From NCBI RefSeq assembly GCF_000237925.1, contig NW_017386063.1, forward strand, positions 186,001 through 250,000: a DNA stretch of 64,000 bases. The letters are read 5' to 3'. A program made the position numbers and the translations under genes. Origin of the DNA: Schistosoma mansoni (lineage: Eukaryota > Platyhelminthes > Trematoda > Strigeidida > Schistosomatidae). Positions within the stretch are counted from its first letter, which is position 1. Every line of letters starts with the position of its first letter. The notes under the pieces are model-generated. The model did not search any database, was not told the DNA's origin, and worked only from the letters and a program-made list of their open reading frames with translations. Below are positions 1 through 12,689 of this stretch, in pieces.

Positions 1-558
1 TGCGGAAATGAGTGTTACGTCCTCGAATCTGTCTACCCACTTTAGTGCCGAGTATGACTTGTCTAATGTAGATTAAGACCTTGACCCGATAGACTGACTG
101 GCTTAACCTTGAGGCTAGTATGCGTGAGTTCAAAGTGGGGGTAGAGAGATGAAAACTATTCTATCCCTGATTGGCTGGCAAGCACGAGAGAGAGAGAGAG
201 AGAAGACAAAGACAGCTGGAACACTAATCACTTTATTCCAACCCCGATCTATCACTCGAATTCCCAATTCAGATTAGGGTGAAAAGTTACATGAATAAAT
301 AGATGAATAACCTGACCACAACGTACAATAATAAGGAAAATACAATTGTATTTTCACAGTTGAAACCATGAGTCAATTGAAGCTAGACCACCATCGAAAA
401 CCTGGAAGCACTGGACGGCCGTTTAGTCCTATTATGGGACTCCTCAGCAGTGCACATCCACGATCCCGCACTCGCGAGACTCGAACCCAGGACCTACCAG
501 TATCGAGCCGAAGCCCTTAACCGATGGACCACTGAGCCGGCATCCAACGGTGTTAATG

Positions 559-758
559 NNNNNNNNNNNNNNNNNNNNNNNNNNNNNNNNNNNNNNNNNN
601 NNNNNNNNNNNNNNNNNNNNNNNNNNNNNNNNNNNNNNNNNNNNNNNNNNNNNNNNNNNNNNNNNNNNNNNNNNNNNNNNNNNNNNNNNNNNNNNNNNNN
701 NNNNNNNNNNNNNNNNNNNNNNNNNNNNNNNNNNNNNNNNNNNNNNNNNNNNNNNNNN
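559..758. other. Scaffold gap of exactly 200 N
   Basis: A round-number run of N, so its length is nominal. It lies between two inverted copies of SINE family B. Confidence 0.99.
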
Positions 759-894
759 TTCACCAATTGTCTTCAGTTGTATTGTCAGACATTAACACCG
801 TTGGATGCCGGCTCAGTGGTCTATCGGTTAAGGGCTTCGGCTCGATACTGGTAGGTCCTGGGTTCGAGTCTCGCGAGTGCGGGATCGTGGATGC

Positions 895-940
895 GCACTG
901 CTGAGGAGTCCCATAATAGGACGAAACGGCCGTCCAGTGC
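895..940 (+). ncRNA. Type I hammerhead ribozyme in SINE-B
   Basis: Stem I GCACTG/CAGTGC, core CTGAGGA, stem II GTCC/GGAC with a 7-base loop, GAAA, palindromic stem III CGGCCG, cleavage after GTC at 934. Every core position fits the consensus (position 7 is free). The palindromic stem III suggests activity as a dimer. Confidence 0.85.
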
Positions 941-999
941 TTCCAGGTTTTCGATGGTGGTCTAGCTTCAATTGACTCATGATTTCAACTGTGAAAATA

Positions 1000-1729
1000 C
1001 TAAATTCTCCACAAAACCGCCTCTGATCTAAAATACAATTGTGTCCAAAACTGGGGGATTGTAGTAGAAAATAGAGTACAAAAGGTTACGTCTAAATTAC
1101 AATAGCTTTAGAACAGAAAATGCTATGGCAGTGAATTATGCATCAAAAGAAAGCTCATGATCTGTAGAATAAACTAGGGGCAAAAGTAAATGTTACAGTT
1201 TTACAAGCTTTGAATTAAATGAATTAACGTCCCCAAAAATAGCTTCCGTAATTTGTTAAGGCTTCTTGTTTCGCGGTTCACATCAATGAGGATATACAAC
1301 TTGGTAGTTCTCGGAATAAGTGAAACCCATTAGACCCAAGCTGGACAGAGAAGATTAGATTTGGAAGAGACGATGCCGTATTCTGATCACGAAGAAGACA
1401 GTTCGTTTAAAATCCACATGTGCCAAAACAACAGTTATCAAAGGTAAGATTACTACCTTTACAAATTACATTAATATATAAAAGTCATTACAGGATTCTG
1501 CCAAAACTTATGACTTTGCATGATTCATTACTGCTGGTGATATTTGTCTTATGCTTGACAGGGTTAAACCCCAGTTGTTTTAGATTCTCCTAAGAACTCA
1601 TCCATCTTATGACTGAATCTATATTTTACAACTTATTATTGATTGGTCACTGAGCAGTTGTAATAAACATTATGTTTGCCTTGCTATTTTAGTTCTATTT
1701 GAGTTCCATCAATCAGTGAATAACATTGT
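1000..1729. other. No gene seen
   Basis: AT-rich DNA without an open frame, RNA gene or repeat family that I recognise. Confidence 0.5.
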
Positions 1730-1799
1730 GTGCATTCTTCTGAGATTTTAAATACCTATAGACAATTTGTAGGGCTAAACATGATTTTTTGTAAATTCG

Positions 1800-2365
1800 A
1801 TACACTAGTAGAAGCCTCTGCATCAGTAGGCCTCAAAATACACAATGGAAAGAGCAAGAACTCCAAACACAACACAGAGAACATTAATTCAATCACACTT
1901 GATGGAGAAACACAGAATATTCAATACGAACGTCAAGACAGTTCTATTGTATGGAACTGAAACTTCGAGAACTACTACAACCGTCATCAAAAAGACACAA
2001 ATATTTATAAACAATTGTCTACACAAGATACTCAATGTCCGTTGACAGGATACCATCAGCGACAACCTACTATGGGAGAGAACAAACCAACTTTCGACTG
2101 AAGAGGAAATTAGGAAAAGACGATGAAGTTGGTGGATAGGATATACACTACTGAAATCACTAAACTGCATCGAGAGGCAAGTGCTAACTTGGAATTTTGA
2201 TATGAAGACCAAGAAACACAATCTTTCGAGAATTGGAGGCAGACGTCAACAGAATTAATAGCAACTGCAAAGAACTGGAAAGGATTGACCAGGACAGAGT
2301 TGGATGGAGAATACTGGTGAGCAGTCTATGCTCATCCACGAGGAGTAACAGACGTAAACTAACAA
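1800..2365 (+). mobile_element. RTE-type LINE, 3' end of ORF (decayed)
   Basis: Decayed coding sequence of the C-terminal end of an RTE-clade (SR2-like) [40 protein letters not shown], then WWIGYTLL-type and [18 protein letters not shown] motifs in shifting frames. It is interrupted by stops and frame changes, so it is an old dead copy. The same tail recurs at 34.0, 35.3, 37.4 and 52.8 kb. Confidence 0.75.
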
Positions 2366-2369
2366 AATG

Positions 2370-3410
2370 ACAATTGATATTGGATATTCATTGTCAAGTG
2401 GCGTTAAAATCTTCACCTCTTATCACTTAAAACACATTTGTTTACCTTACGATACCCATAATCATTTGAACTGTCTCATTCATTAAATACTCAGATCTTA
2501 GGTTCACTCCCCGCTGGAGTTGGTAATACATACTGTCGAGGATTCCTGTACTACGGCGAGATAATTATCAATTGCTTCCTAGCTTTCAATAGCTCCCTAA
2601 CCAAGGCTACTTCATAAAGCAAACTACAAAATCAAATCGTCTCCATATACTCCCTTCATTAATAATTGCTTGATTTCAATGATATATTATATAGTATGAG
2701 CGACTAAAATAATATTGACTAATGAGGTATTATATTGTATCAACTCGTCATACTGATCATACCTTGAATGAAAACATAATAATAATAATAAGTTGTACAA
2801 AGAGACTGATTAACTGTATTATTTTACGACCTTCACCCTAATCTAATAATGAAAAATATTCATATCCTGATCATAATGTGTTTGTGGTCATGTTCATACA
2901 TGTGACAAAGTATGATATTTAGAAAAATACATAAAGTTAGTATGTGGCTACGTTGATATGTAATTTTACAGATTTTACGTTTATATTATTACGAACTAAC
3001 ACTTCCAAGGATCTTGAATGTTCGTCATTTTATAATATTAACTCACTGATGGTACCAGCTAAAGATCACGTCTAACACTTTGAATCGTTTTCTTGTTCAC
3101 TTAAGTTGTGAATACTGTATGGTTAGGAAATAATCTTCATTAAACATTACATTTCAAGGCCTGACTTTTAGTTTACTTGTGTTTTTCCATCCAGGATGTT
3201 TGGGCTGTGCCACACCGAACTTGTTCATAACAGACAGTTGAAGATGACGCTAGGCGTCTGAAAACAAATGTTTAATGAAAATCACTTTTTAATATTCAGC
3301 AATAACCTATTATATGAACAGAAAAGTGATCAGAAATGTTGTATAGAGCACATTTATTGGGTATGGAAACACCACGGATAACATCAGATTAAATAAACAA
3401 AAATTGAATA
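2370..3410. other. No gene seen
   Basis: AT-rich sequence with a short ATA/ATT tract near 2,777. A GC-richer patch near 3,190-3,270 looks repeat-derived but is not assigned. Confidence 0.45.
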
Positions 3411-3411
3411 A

Positions 3412-3575
3412 TAAGCAAAGACGGACAGTGACTAGCAGTGGAATCCAGGACGCGCTTTCCATCCTATTTGAGACTCGCCACCTGGATGCACTTGCACACC
3501 AGAGCTGATGTTCATTCCAGGACCCGAAACGCGCTCCCTAGCCTCCGCTGCTAGCCACTATCCATTTCTGCTTAT
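3412..3575. repeat. Sm-alpha SINE head-to-head inverted pair
   Basis: Left half is the 3' end of a minus-strand copy with a decayed hammerhead (3,443-3,487). Right half is the 3' end of a plus copy (CGAAACGCGC..., GCTGCTAGCCACTATCC). The middle is collapsed. Confidence 0.65.
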
Positions 3576-3633
3576 AATGCTTGTGACTTAATGAAAAGAT
3601 CAAGACAATCAGCACAAGCTACACATATCACGG

Positions 3634-4160
3634 AAAAGGACTGGTCAATTACTGCCTTCAAAATCAATGGGAAGATTCAAATGATAAACGCAAATGGATT
3701 AAAAACCATAGTTTAGAATAATCATTTTTACAAGTTGCTGAGGATCGTAATTTGTTGTTCAGAGAATCTGAGATTGAACACCAACCCTCCAATCCGGGTT
3801 CATCCGACTGACGAGTCCAAAACAGGAAGAAACTGGTGTACTGGTATATGTACATCCTGTACAGGTTGTCCCAATATTGCCGATAAGTGACTGATCAATT
3901 GCAGTCCTAAATATTAATGGGAACATTCAAGTAAACAATACCAAATGAATTTAAATCTCATCCCACTGCACAAGATAGTGGCTTTCAGGAGTCAGTAGCT
4001 AAGTGGATAAAGTGATAAAATTTGAAGTGAACTATACCGGAATCGAGTCTTGGAGTGAACATGAACTCTCAGACGCATGTACATCCGGCTGACGATTCTC
4101 AAATAGAACGAAACGTGAGTTCTGGATTCTACTACTAGCCACTATCCACCTTTGCTTATA
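3634..4160 (+). repeat. Sm-alpha SINE copies, plus strand, adjacent
   Basis: A decayed copy (3,634-3,860, hammerhead remnant around 3,798-3,830) is followed by a longer one (3,887-4,160). The latter has a tRNA-like AGTAGCTAAGTGGATAA A-box region and a hammerhead with intact CTGACGA and GAAA, stem II TTCT/AGAA, but GTT at the cleavage triplet. Confidence 0.7.
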
Positions 4161-4474
4161 AATTCTATGCTTCGCTTTCAAAATTTTTATGAATATAATA
4201 TAACAGTTGGAATGATATATTTAAGAAATTTCTATTTGTCATATTCTATGACTGTAGGAAATTAAATATCAACAGAAGAGGACAAGACATGCTTATTTTC
4301 CTTTTTATATTTTACCTATAACTAATTCTATGTTTATAATACTAATTAATCATTCTGAGTATTGAACAAAATCATATTATAACGATCTTTAATGATGACT
4401 GAATTCTGTCTTAATTGAGACAGAGAAACAATATAGTTGAATACAAGGCAGATTATAAACATTATTAATAATAA

Positions 4475-4712
4475 GAGACTGATCAATTGCAGTCCTAAAA
4501 ATCAATGAAAAGATTCAAACAAACAATACCAAATGAATTTAAAATTCACCCCATCGCATAAGCAAGTGGCTATGAAGTGTCAGTAGCTAAGTGGATAACG
4601 TGATGAAGTGAACATGAACTCTGAGATGCAGATACATCTAGCTGACGAGTCTCAAATAGGACTAGACGTGCATCCTCAATTCCACTGTTAACCACTATCC
4701 AGCTTTGCTTAT
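4475..4712 (+). repeat. Sm-alpha SINE, plus strand
   Basis: A-box region AGTAGCTAAGTGGATAACG, hammerhead core CTGACGA present but the GAAA motif is altered; family 3' end CCACTATCCAGCTTTGCTTA. The B-box segment is shortened. Confidence 0.75.
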
Positions 4713-5036
4713 TATTAATGATAGCTAAATATTTTATACATTTAGCTTCATGTCATCTTAAAGAGAATAAGAACAAATATTTCATATATTTTCACTAAAG
4801 CCGATCAGATTCAAGGTCCTTCGAACAATAGAAGCAAAAACTATTAAGATTAAAAAACTGGAAGCATATGTACGAAAGAATTGTGTTCAGTCTAGTCTCT
4901 TACCTTGGACAATAAGTCGATTATCAACATAATTATAGAATGACTTAACTTGACGAATGTACATAAAATCTTCCGTTTTTGTATTTTTTGCGACTTGAAA
5001 TTAATGTTGTTCGAATATTAGTCTTATTTTCACAGT

Positions 5037-5230
5037 TAGCAACACAGAATGATCTTAATCAAACAACCATTGAAAACTAGGAAGCACTATGTGACCATTC
5101 CGTCCTAGTATAGACTCCTTTATAGTAAGCACCCGCTACCTCATCACCAGGCATCAAAATCAAAGTCTTCGGTTTCGCGTACGAACCATGAGCTTATGGA
5201 TCACTCGGCTGGCATCCAATAATCTACAGT
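5037..5230 (-). repeat. SINE-B, minus strand, decayed
   Basis: Recognisable order on the minus strand: GGCATCC-type leader, A-box-like CGAGTGATCCATAAGC, ACTCC/CGTCC hammerhead remnant, then GCTTCCTAGTTTTCAATGG. A further weakened hammerhead-like segment on the plus strand lies near 5,460-5,505. Confidence 0.55.
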
Positions 5231-5654
5231 GTCTTACTTCAATGGATTCATAAAACCGACCAATAACTTTCAAATACATTTGGTGGATAACTGCCTCACA
5301 CTTAACATGTGTTGGACTCCATTGGTCACAGCTCCTGATTACAGCTTCGAAACAACCTCTTTACATTAGTCACTAGAAAACATATGGTCACTTACTATTG
5401 GAGTTTATGGAAATTTTTTCATATTCATAAGTAGCATCATGGGTTAATGGATGTGTAATTCTAACGAATTCCATACTAGAACAAGCAGTTGTCCGGTACT
5501 TCCTGGTTTATAATGATTCCTTAACTAAGATCAATTTGTAATGTTAATTATAAAAGTGAAACAATCCCCATAAAACCCCTAAAGTAATTATTGCCATCGT
5601 TGTTTTTATTCATATATCTTTTATTGATTAGAAGGGGTTTTGTGAAGATTTCAG

Positions 5655-6062
5655 TATTTTCATAGTTAAAATCATGAGTCAATTGAAGCTAGACCACCAT
5701 GGAAAACGTACAAGCATTGGACGGCCGTTTCGTCCCATTATGGGACTCCTCAGCAGTGCGCATCCACGATCCCGCGCTCCGAGATTCGAATGGTTGCGAT
5801 TGTGAACGGTTGCTTAAACATCGTGGATTGGTTGAAGTTAGACATTAACGCCGTTGGATGCCGGCCGGCTCAGTGGTCTATCGGTTAAGTGCTCTGACGC
5901 GAGACTGGTAGGTCATGGGTTCGAATCTCGCTCGCGAGGCGTGATCGTGGATGCGCACTGCTGAGGAATCCCATAATAGGACGAAGCGGCCGTCCAGCTC
6001 TTCTAGGTTTTCCTCGATGGTCTAGCTTCAATTGACTCATGATTTCAACTATGAGAATATCT
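5655..6062. repeat. SINE-B head-to-head inverted pair
   Basis: Minus copy 5,655-5,790 and plus copy about 5,800-6,062 share a junction with little spacer. Hammerheads are at 5,714-5,759 (minus; core and GAAA kept, one stem I mismatch) and 5,955-6,000 (plus; GAAG in place of GAAA). The plus copy has a complete tRNA-like region with B box GGTTCGAATCT. Confidence 0.85.
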
Positions 6063-6528
6063 TTTATTGTTATTACTTCATTCATTATCCAGTCTTTTAT
6101 CAAAACATTTAATCTGATTTGTAACTATATTATTATTTTTCTCTCTCACAATTATGTTACCCATATTTATTCTGATTATTGATCGGACAATTTCATTTAA
6201 CCAATAGACTTATTGTAGTTCGAATTGTATATTAGCGGTTTTAGTTTTGTTAGACAAACAAACCTAAATCCACATATGCCATGTGTTTTAAACGATGTAT
6301 TTTAATTTAAATCTGGTCATTTTTTTGAATTATTAATTTGGTTATGTAACCATGGTAACTGAAGCGAAGTTTTTGAAAAGAATATTCTTCGTTTGTTAGG
6401 CAGTGTTTTTATATAATGAGATTTTTAAACAATTTTAAATAAAGTACACTTCGTCTGTATAAATTTAGTAGCCTGGAAAAGAGGTGAAAAATAACAAGCA
6501 TCTTGATATAATCACCTGAAATGAAGAA

Positions 6529-6645
6529 GATAAGCAAAAATGGAAGGTGGGTAACATTGGAATTCAGGAGACGCGTTCCGTCCTATTTGGGACTCGTCAG
6601 CTGGATGTACTTGAATCCCGGATTTGATGTTCACTCCGGAACATC
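6529..6645 (-). repeat. Sm-alpha SINE, minus strand, 3' half
   Basis: Minus-strand hammerhead with stem I ATCCAG, core CTGACGA, stem II GTCC/GGAC, but GGAA in place of GAAA. The tRNA-like half is missing. Confidence 0.7.
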
Positions 6646-6779
6646 AGTTTCTTTTTGAACGCAAGTTTCTGATACCTGATAATAATGGCTTCAACATTTT
6701 CCAGAAGATTGTACTTTTGGTGTTTATTAATGCGCCTGAATGAATTCAAAGTAACATCCTAATCTCTTATATCCAAGAT

Positions 6780-7140
6780 ATGTCTAGAGATTGCGCTATT
6801 TTAAGTAATTGTTTTTCTTTATCGAAGACCTTTTGTTATAATTTCAAAAAAATCAAGATAAACCCCTCTTTCTGTTCAATCAGTGTAGCTGATTTTATGG
6901 GTCCTATCATGCTAGATAATTTTATAGCTTACTTTGAAAAGGCAGAGCTTCAACGAGTAATTGACAAGATGATGGAATATTGCAGGTATACTAACGGCAA
7001 CATGCAATATATCTGTTGAAAATTTTCATCAAGGAGCATCATAACGTACAGCTTAATATAAAAAAACAAGTTCCACTTTCTTGACATCGCCCTAAATCAC
7101 AGTAAAAATGATAAAGTTCAACATTTAATTTATCAAAAAA
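6780..7140 (+). mobile_element. Possible Penelope-like RT fragment (decayed)
   Basis: A frame with FMGPIMLDNFIAYFEKAEL, then YCRYTNGNMQYIC, then (after a stop) FHFLDIALN resembles the order GPxLANIF..E, YRYVDD, LPFLD seen in Penelope-like and related reverse transcriptases. The catalytic YVDD is not intact. Assignment is tentative. Confidence 0.35.
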
Positions 7141-7559
7141 GTACTTGAAATTGTCTTATACCTGGATTTTAATAGCTTTTGTTTAATTATTTCTGAAAGT
7201 ACACTCCTCAAAACACTATTTGATACAGTGGAAAGAATATGTACCACCGAAAAACTAGAAAATAGATTGATAAACGTTGAAAACCACCCTGAAAAACTGC
7301 TACTACTCATAAAATTTCATTGATAAATATATTTTTTCTAAAAAATATAAGTTAAATATACCTACATTCAACAAAGAAAAATCAATTTTCAGAGAGTAAA
7401 ATTGAATAATTTAGTAAGAAGAGAATAAGTAGATCTAATATGAAAAAATCAATCACCATATTTATATATAGCCCTAGACCATGATCGGAGATCAAACTAT
7501 TCAGTCAGATTGACAATCATATACATAATCGAAGAGGGGGGTTCTGTGAGAAAGTAATG

Positions 7560-7770
7560 ATGGATGGTGGTGAAATTTCGTGAGTTGTTTGAAGTTACAT
7601 ATTAACACCGTTGGTGTCGGATCAGTTTTCTAGAGGTTAAACGTTCGCTAGCGAGACCGGTAAGTTATGGGTTCGAGTGCCGCGAGCAGGATCATGGAGA
7701 TACACTGCTGAGGAGTCCGTCCAGTGATTACAGGTTTTCCATGGTGGTCTAGCTTAAATTGACATTTGAA
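7560..7770 (+). repeat. SINE-B, plus strand, internally deleted hammerhead
   Basis: A-box-like GGATCAGTTTTCTAGAGG, B box GGGTTCGAGTGC, then CTGAGGAGTCCGTCCAGTG: the stem II and GAAA part of the hammerhead is deleted between GTCC and GTCCAG. Ends with the family TCCATGGTGGTCTAGCTT. Confidence 0.75.
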
Positions 7771-7779
7771 ATCAATCAT

Positions 7780-9520
7780 TCAATATACATATCCGCTAAA
7801 ATTAATCTAATGTCCATTGGATAATAGTAAGATTAATTTAGCACAATGAAAACTTAGCAATTACATATAATTTAATACATCTTTGTCCTTTTTTTTCGAA
7901 ATAAAAGACAAAACTTGACATTTTACTGTATGTATCCCTTACCGTTTGAATAAATAATTCAAGCATACTTAAAACAAATCCCACATTGCTCTTATATTCC
8001 CAAGAAGAATGAATGTTTACTTTTTATTCGATCTCAATCAACATTCAGATTGATGGGTTTTCATGCCACTTTTTTGTTTTTAGAAATTATGTCAGAATAA
8101 CAAATCTGAATGAGACAAAGAAAGCTGATAATTTATTAACTTCGACAAGTAATCAATACATGAGATCGAAATGTTCCCGGTAAAACTACTGTGAAACTAA
8201 GTAATCAACGTGAAATATTTGATATTTTGTTTCCTATCATCACTAATTTATGGATTATTTTACTAGCCCAGCAATACAAAATGGAAGAGAATTACTTGTG
8301 ACCTGAATGTTTTAGTGATAATTCGTCTGACTGACTGGTTGAGTGAGGTGGTTTCAGGTCTATTTTAATCAGTCACTAATGTTACATGAATTGATAGCAT
8401 TGTTGACTAAGTTTTCTAACGGATAGGTGATGGAACTAAAATATAGGTTTCGTAATGACTGCCACTCGTTAGTTAGGCATTCAAGTGATAATGAGGTGGC
8501 TTGTATTCTTCCGCAAAATATCATTCAGCTTAGGGTCATATTTTGAACTTGGGTAATCAATAAATCTGTGATAGTGTATCTATCTCAGTAATTGCATGAC
8601 ACGATCTAGGATTTTCAATAACTCATCATCTATCGATCGCACCGTAGTAGATGCATCATATTAGTGATTTTCTACCGGGATAAGTAGTTCGGTTCACTTA
8701 TCTGATGAAAAGCTTCTGCTCATTCACTAACATACATAAGTTTATTTCATCCTGACCGGAATGAAATGAAAATGACTTGTTTAGATGTATGTTGATTGTA
8801 CTAAATAATTTGTCTGTCCCTTTATATTAATTAAATCTGTGTTAATTCGATCCGGTTATTCCAACATACTTGCTCCGAAGAAACTACTTATACTAGGGTG
8901 CGAAACACCAGGAATTCAATCTTCCATTAATTGGAATCCTACAAATATATCATCATTTTTCTATTTGACTTTCTTGTTACCTGTTCATCTTAAGTTTGAA
9001 AGTAGTTGTTTTTATAAATACTGTTTCATTAAACTGTTTAAATATATTGAAAGATAGGTTCAGGTTGTAGATATCAACTAATATTAAGTGTATTACTTTA
9101 TCGCTTTATCACTTCACTTAAGAATAACGTTGAATTTCCTAATAATGAGTCGCCTAGATTATGAAAGATAATATTTTGATAAGTTCAAACTTCAGTTTGT
9201 TCGCATGAGAAAGTTACTTGATTGTCGGAACCCATTAATAATGGGTCTATAAGTCTAGTGACTTCGCTTTAATCAATAACACAAATGATCAGCGACGATA
9301 ACTGGAGAGACTAATGCCTACTGGTCCACATGGTTCCTTCTAGCTTCAGCGGCCGTTCACAATAAGAAGACAGTAGAAAGATCTATCTTCTGTTATTGTT
9401 ACGTCGTCCTGATTTAAAAAAATCATCTGTTTATGTACTTAAATTACATGAATGCGATGCACAAAAAATAATAAATCATAACTTGTGTACAGTTGAGCTA
9501 TATATGATACAAACTGAACA
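7780..9520. other. No gene seen
   Basis: AT-rich DNA. The 72-codon open frame at 8,839-9,057 has no recognisable motif and no splice context; I do not support it as a gene. Confidence 0.45.
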
Positions 9521-9529
9521 CTCAGTGAT

Positions 9530-9800
9530 GTAAACTATGAAAATATAACAACCTACATAAAACCGTTGTACTAAGACTAATAATCACGTGCTCACTAGTG
9601 ACTAACTGCTAGATGCGATTACCAAATTTCTAGTGAGAGGCCATCATCAATGGAGTTCAACAATGTGGAGTGTGAGATAGTTATCTAACGCAGACAATAA
9701 AATATGATCGCACAATATTCTGAATTAGCTGCAGTTATGCGTGTATCTCGTTGGATTCCTGGTTGGTGGTCTAGATGTTAAGTGACAGAACTCAAAACTA
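9530..9800 (+). repeat. SINE-B unit 5' part, plus strand
   Basis: Shares with other B copies the upstream block containing GTGCTCACTAGTGACTAA, TGGAGTTCAACAATGTGG and GTGAGATAGTTATC, and ends in an A-box-like GGTTGGTGGTCTAGATGTTAA. No hammerhead remains. Confidence 0.5.
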
Positions 9801-10204
9801 AAAGTTAACATTTTTATTGGTCAAAGTGAATAAGCAAGACAACCTATGTCTAGAGTTTCCTGTTGACTAGTTCCAAACACCTAACATCTCAACATAGCAC
9901 ACGAGGTTTCGAATAATCTAAACTAGTGGTTACGCTGCAAATTAATCGCTTAAATTTAATAAACAATAAGGATTACACAAACATGAAGTTGATGATTACT
10001 TGATCAACGATCAGTTATGAATATGAATGTACACACTTACAACTCTTATCAGCCAATACGGGTCAATAATGCATATATATAGTTTGATCCGAGAGTTCAT
10101 CTTCAATTTCTTACAAAAACACTTTAAACCATAAATTTTACATCATTTGTTATAAATTCCCGATCATTAATTTACATGAGGAAGTTAATTTTTCAAGAAA
10201 CAAT

Positions 10205-10345
10205 TTACTTCATAACTCCACCTGTTGCTCCTCCGGGGGCTACTGCCGGTCCCAAGCCCGGATATAGGAGAAGGGTTTGGCATGGGCTTAGCGACCCCAT
10301 CCAGTAGAAAACCAACTCGCTAAAAAAACGCTAACCAGAAAAAAT
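10205..10345 (+). repeat. Dispersed schistosome repeat fragment
   Basis: A GC-rich island (TGCTCCTCCGGGGGCTACTG, then CCCAAGCCCGGATATAGGAG) in AT-rich surroundings. It has the look of a LINE-derived fragment common in schistosome DNA; the family is not assigned with confidence. Confidence 0.4.
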
Positions 10346-10349
10346 TTAC

Positions 10350-12630
10350 TTGATGTTTATTTCATTGCTTTTGTTTCCTAAATTTGCATCCTCATTTTTT
10401 TTTGAAGACAATCTTTCAAAGGGAGCTATCATGCATTTGTACAGAGTTTATAAGATCTTTTCAAAATGTTAAGTGTCTGTCCTGTTTTCAGAATTTTCAG
10501 TGATTCTATAAAACTTGATCTTATCCAATCGATATTTCAACATGTTTCATCGCACCAAAATAAAAGTCTTAGAAACATTGATTTGCTTATATCTGCTTTG
10601 ACTGATAGAAAATGGAACTATTTTATAGATGCCTCCTTCATTAGACAAAGTACCATATCCAAGAATAACAGAAGAGTTTCTCTCACTCAACTTTGATTAT
10701 TCTTAAAGATAAAATACATGCACAAATAATATTCTTATCACGTAAATTTACTAAATTACCTTTATCAAGAAGAACCTTTTATTGTCCCCACGGTTGCATA
10801 ATCTTAAACAAAAAGCACTGGATAGATACTTCGTCCTTGTATTCAACTTTTCAGTACTGCAGATTAACGACCACATAGATATAACCTAACATCGTTAGAT
10901 TTTGTGACGGTAATATTTCAAACGACTCAGTCAAAGTATAACAGAACACATTTCTAAGTTCAGTTGGTTTATTACATAATAGAACTGTTATTCAATGCTA
11001 TCAATGGTTTATATTTCGTTCCTAATATGTTCAACTAATACTAGCTACGATTTTATATTAGAACTACAAGAATTTTTCGCGAAGTCAGACACTAGTCAGT
11101 ATATCATCAGTAAAGTATACTGATCTAGAAAGTCTTGGATAGCAGTCGAATGATTATAAAAACAAATTACCTTTCATTCCTCTACACTATATCATAAACC
11201 AATTGTCTTTATGTAGTGAACAAAACACTGGTTGGGGACAATCGAATGTATTTAAGCAAAAAGTACAGACTATCTCAGTAAATTCTGATAACCAAACAAT
11301 GAACAGTCAATTTGCAAATTAACAACCAATTGTTTCAATCTTCTCTGTTTCTTCTCTAATTTCATTGCTCATGCATTTTCCAAACGATTGCGCTTCATTT
11401 CAGTTCTTTGCACATCGGTCTTCTGGCAAAATACATTCTATGTCTGACCAACACCATATACTACTTATATAGATATAAGTAGACCACACCACATTTACAC
11501 TTTTTAAGGATATCCTACCATAGGAAAATAATGTATAGGGCAAAAAAACTTGAAATGAGACTCAATGGCTCCAGTTGTTGGACAAATAGATTGAACATTC
11601 TTCACGCATTGTTCTAATAACAATCATACATTTACAGGTAACTACTTTCAAGTAGAAATCATCAATTTCTACTGAGAAGGCATGACTAGTGTATTTTAAT
11701 AGAATTATATCACAGATCAATTAAAGTTGGAAATTCGAGTAATCTTTTCCTAACTTTGTGAATGCAAAGTACCGTCCTCTACGTTAGACTTGAAAACAGC
11801 TAGCTAAGTCCTTAGCACTTAGTAACCAGTAATTCCAAGAAAGGATATAAAAGCTGTTTCGTGCTTTCTGTTTTTAGATGATTTACTAATTTCCAATCGG
11901 TGGTCGAAATTATCTTCAAAACGTACTTATACTATTAAATATGCATATGGCATATAAACTATGCTATTTAATGGAATATATTTGTTTTATAAACCGATAC
12001 CTTACTTTGTTTCATCGTGGTACCATTAATAGTATGAATGATTTTTATGGTAATTTGGCAGGCGTACGTAATATTACGCTTTATTATGAAGGTCAACACA
12101 GAAAGTTAAGCAATTATTGGTTGGTTAGCCGGTGACCTTCACCTAAAGTGTAAGTTCGGTTAAACAGCTTATACACATTTTATTTGACACATTTAGACTA
12201 ATAAGCTTTATCCCATAACAGAATAATAAGTCAATAATTGCTCTTATTATTTTCAGACATTAAGAAGTACAGCGCCCGATTAAATGTTAATTTAAGGATT
12301 AAAAAGAACAATTCAGACAACTTATCAACAGAACTAAAGTACAACTAATGCTTCGTGTGTGTCCAATAGTGATACGGAGACTGATAGAGGAATCACTTTA
12401 ATATTTATCAATCTGACCATTTACGCTGAACAAGTTGCATTAAAACTTAATTTCCTAACCAAGTTCCTCAGCACTTTTCAGAGTATTAAAGCAAATGAAT
12501 CATATGATTAAAACTAGTTAGACACTTTAAAGAATCTATAGTATTAAGACTGATTTACCAAATGGGATCAGGTTCTGAATTTTAAGTAACAACTAATGAA
12601 AAGGATTGGAACAGTATTTCAAAATGAAGA
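10350..12630. other. No gene supported
   Basis: Two consecutive short frames (10,466-10,696 and 10,693-10,878) contain phrases such as SSHQNKSLRNIDLLISALTD; they might be a dead retroelement but no motif is diagnostic. The rest is featureless AT-rich DNA. Confidence 0.35.
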
Positions 12631-12689
12631 TTCGAATTCTACCTCTGACCTAACTTAATATTCATTTCTATTACAAAATCTATCTGATA

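Larger units (their letters stand above)
361..983. repeat. SINE-B head-to-head inverted pair around the gap
   Basis: Minus copy 361-558 (continuing past the gap to about 776) and plus copy about 789-983, nearly identical and sharing private variants (GGGCTTCGGCTCGATACTGG in place of the family GCGCTC form). Each has a tRNA-like A box (GGCTCAGTGGTCTA), B box (GGTTCGAGTCT) and a hammerhead. The plus copy has an intact core; the minus copy has T in place of G at the start of the GAAA motif. Confidence 0.88.

Noticed and set aside
820-900. Genuine tRNA gene at the A/B box of SINE-B
   Set aside because: The boxes are tRNA-like but no cloverleaf with paired acceptor stem is formed, and the sequence recurs as a SINE.
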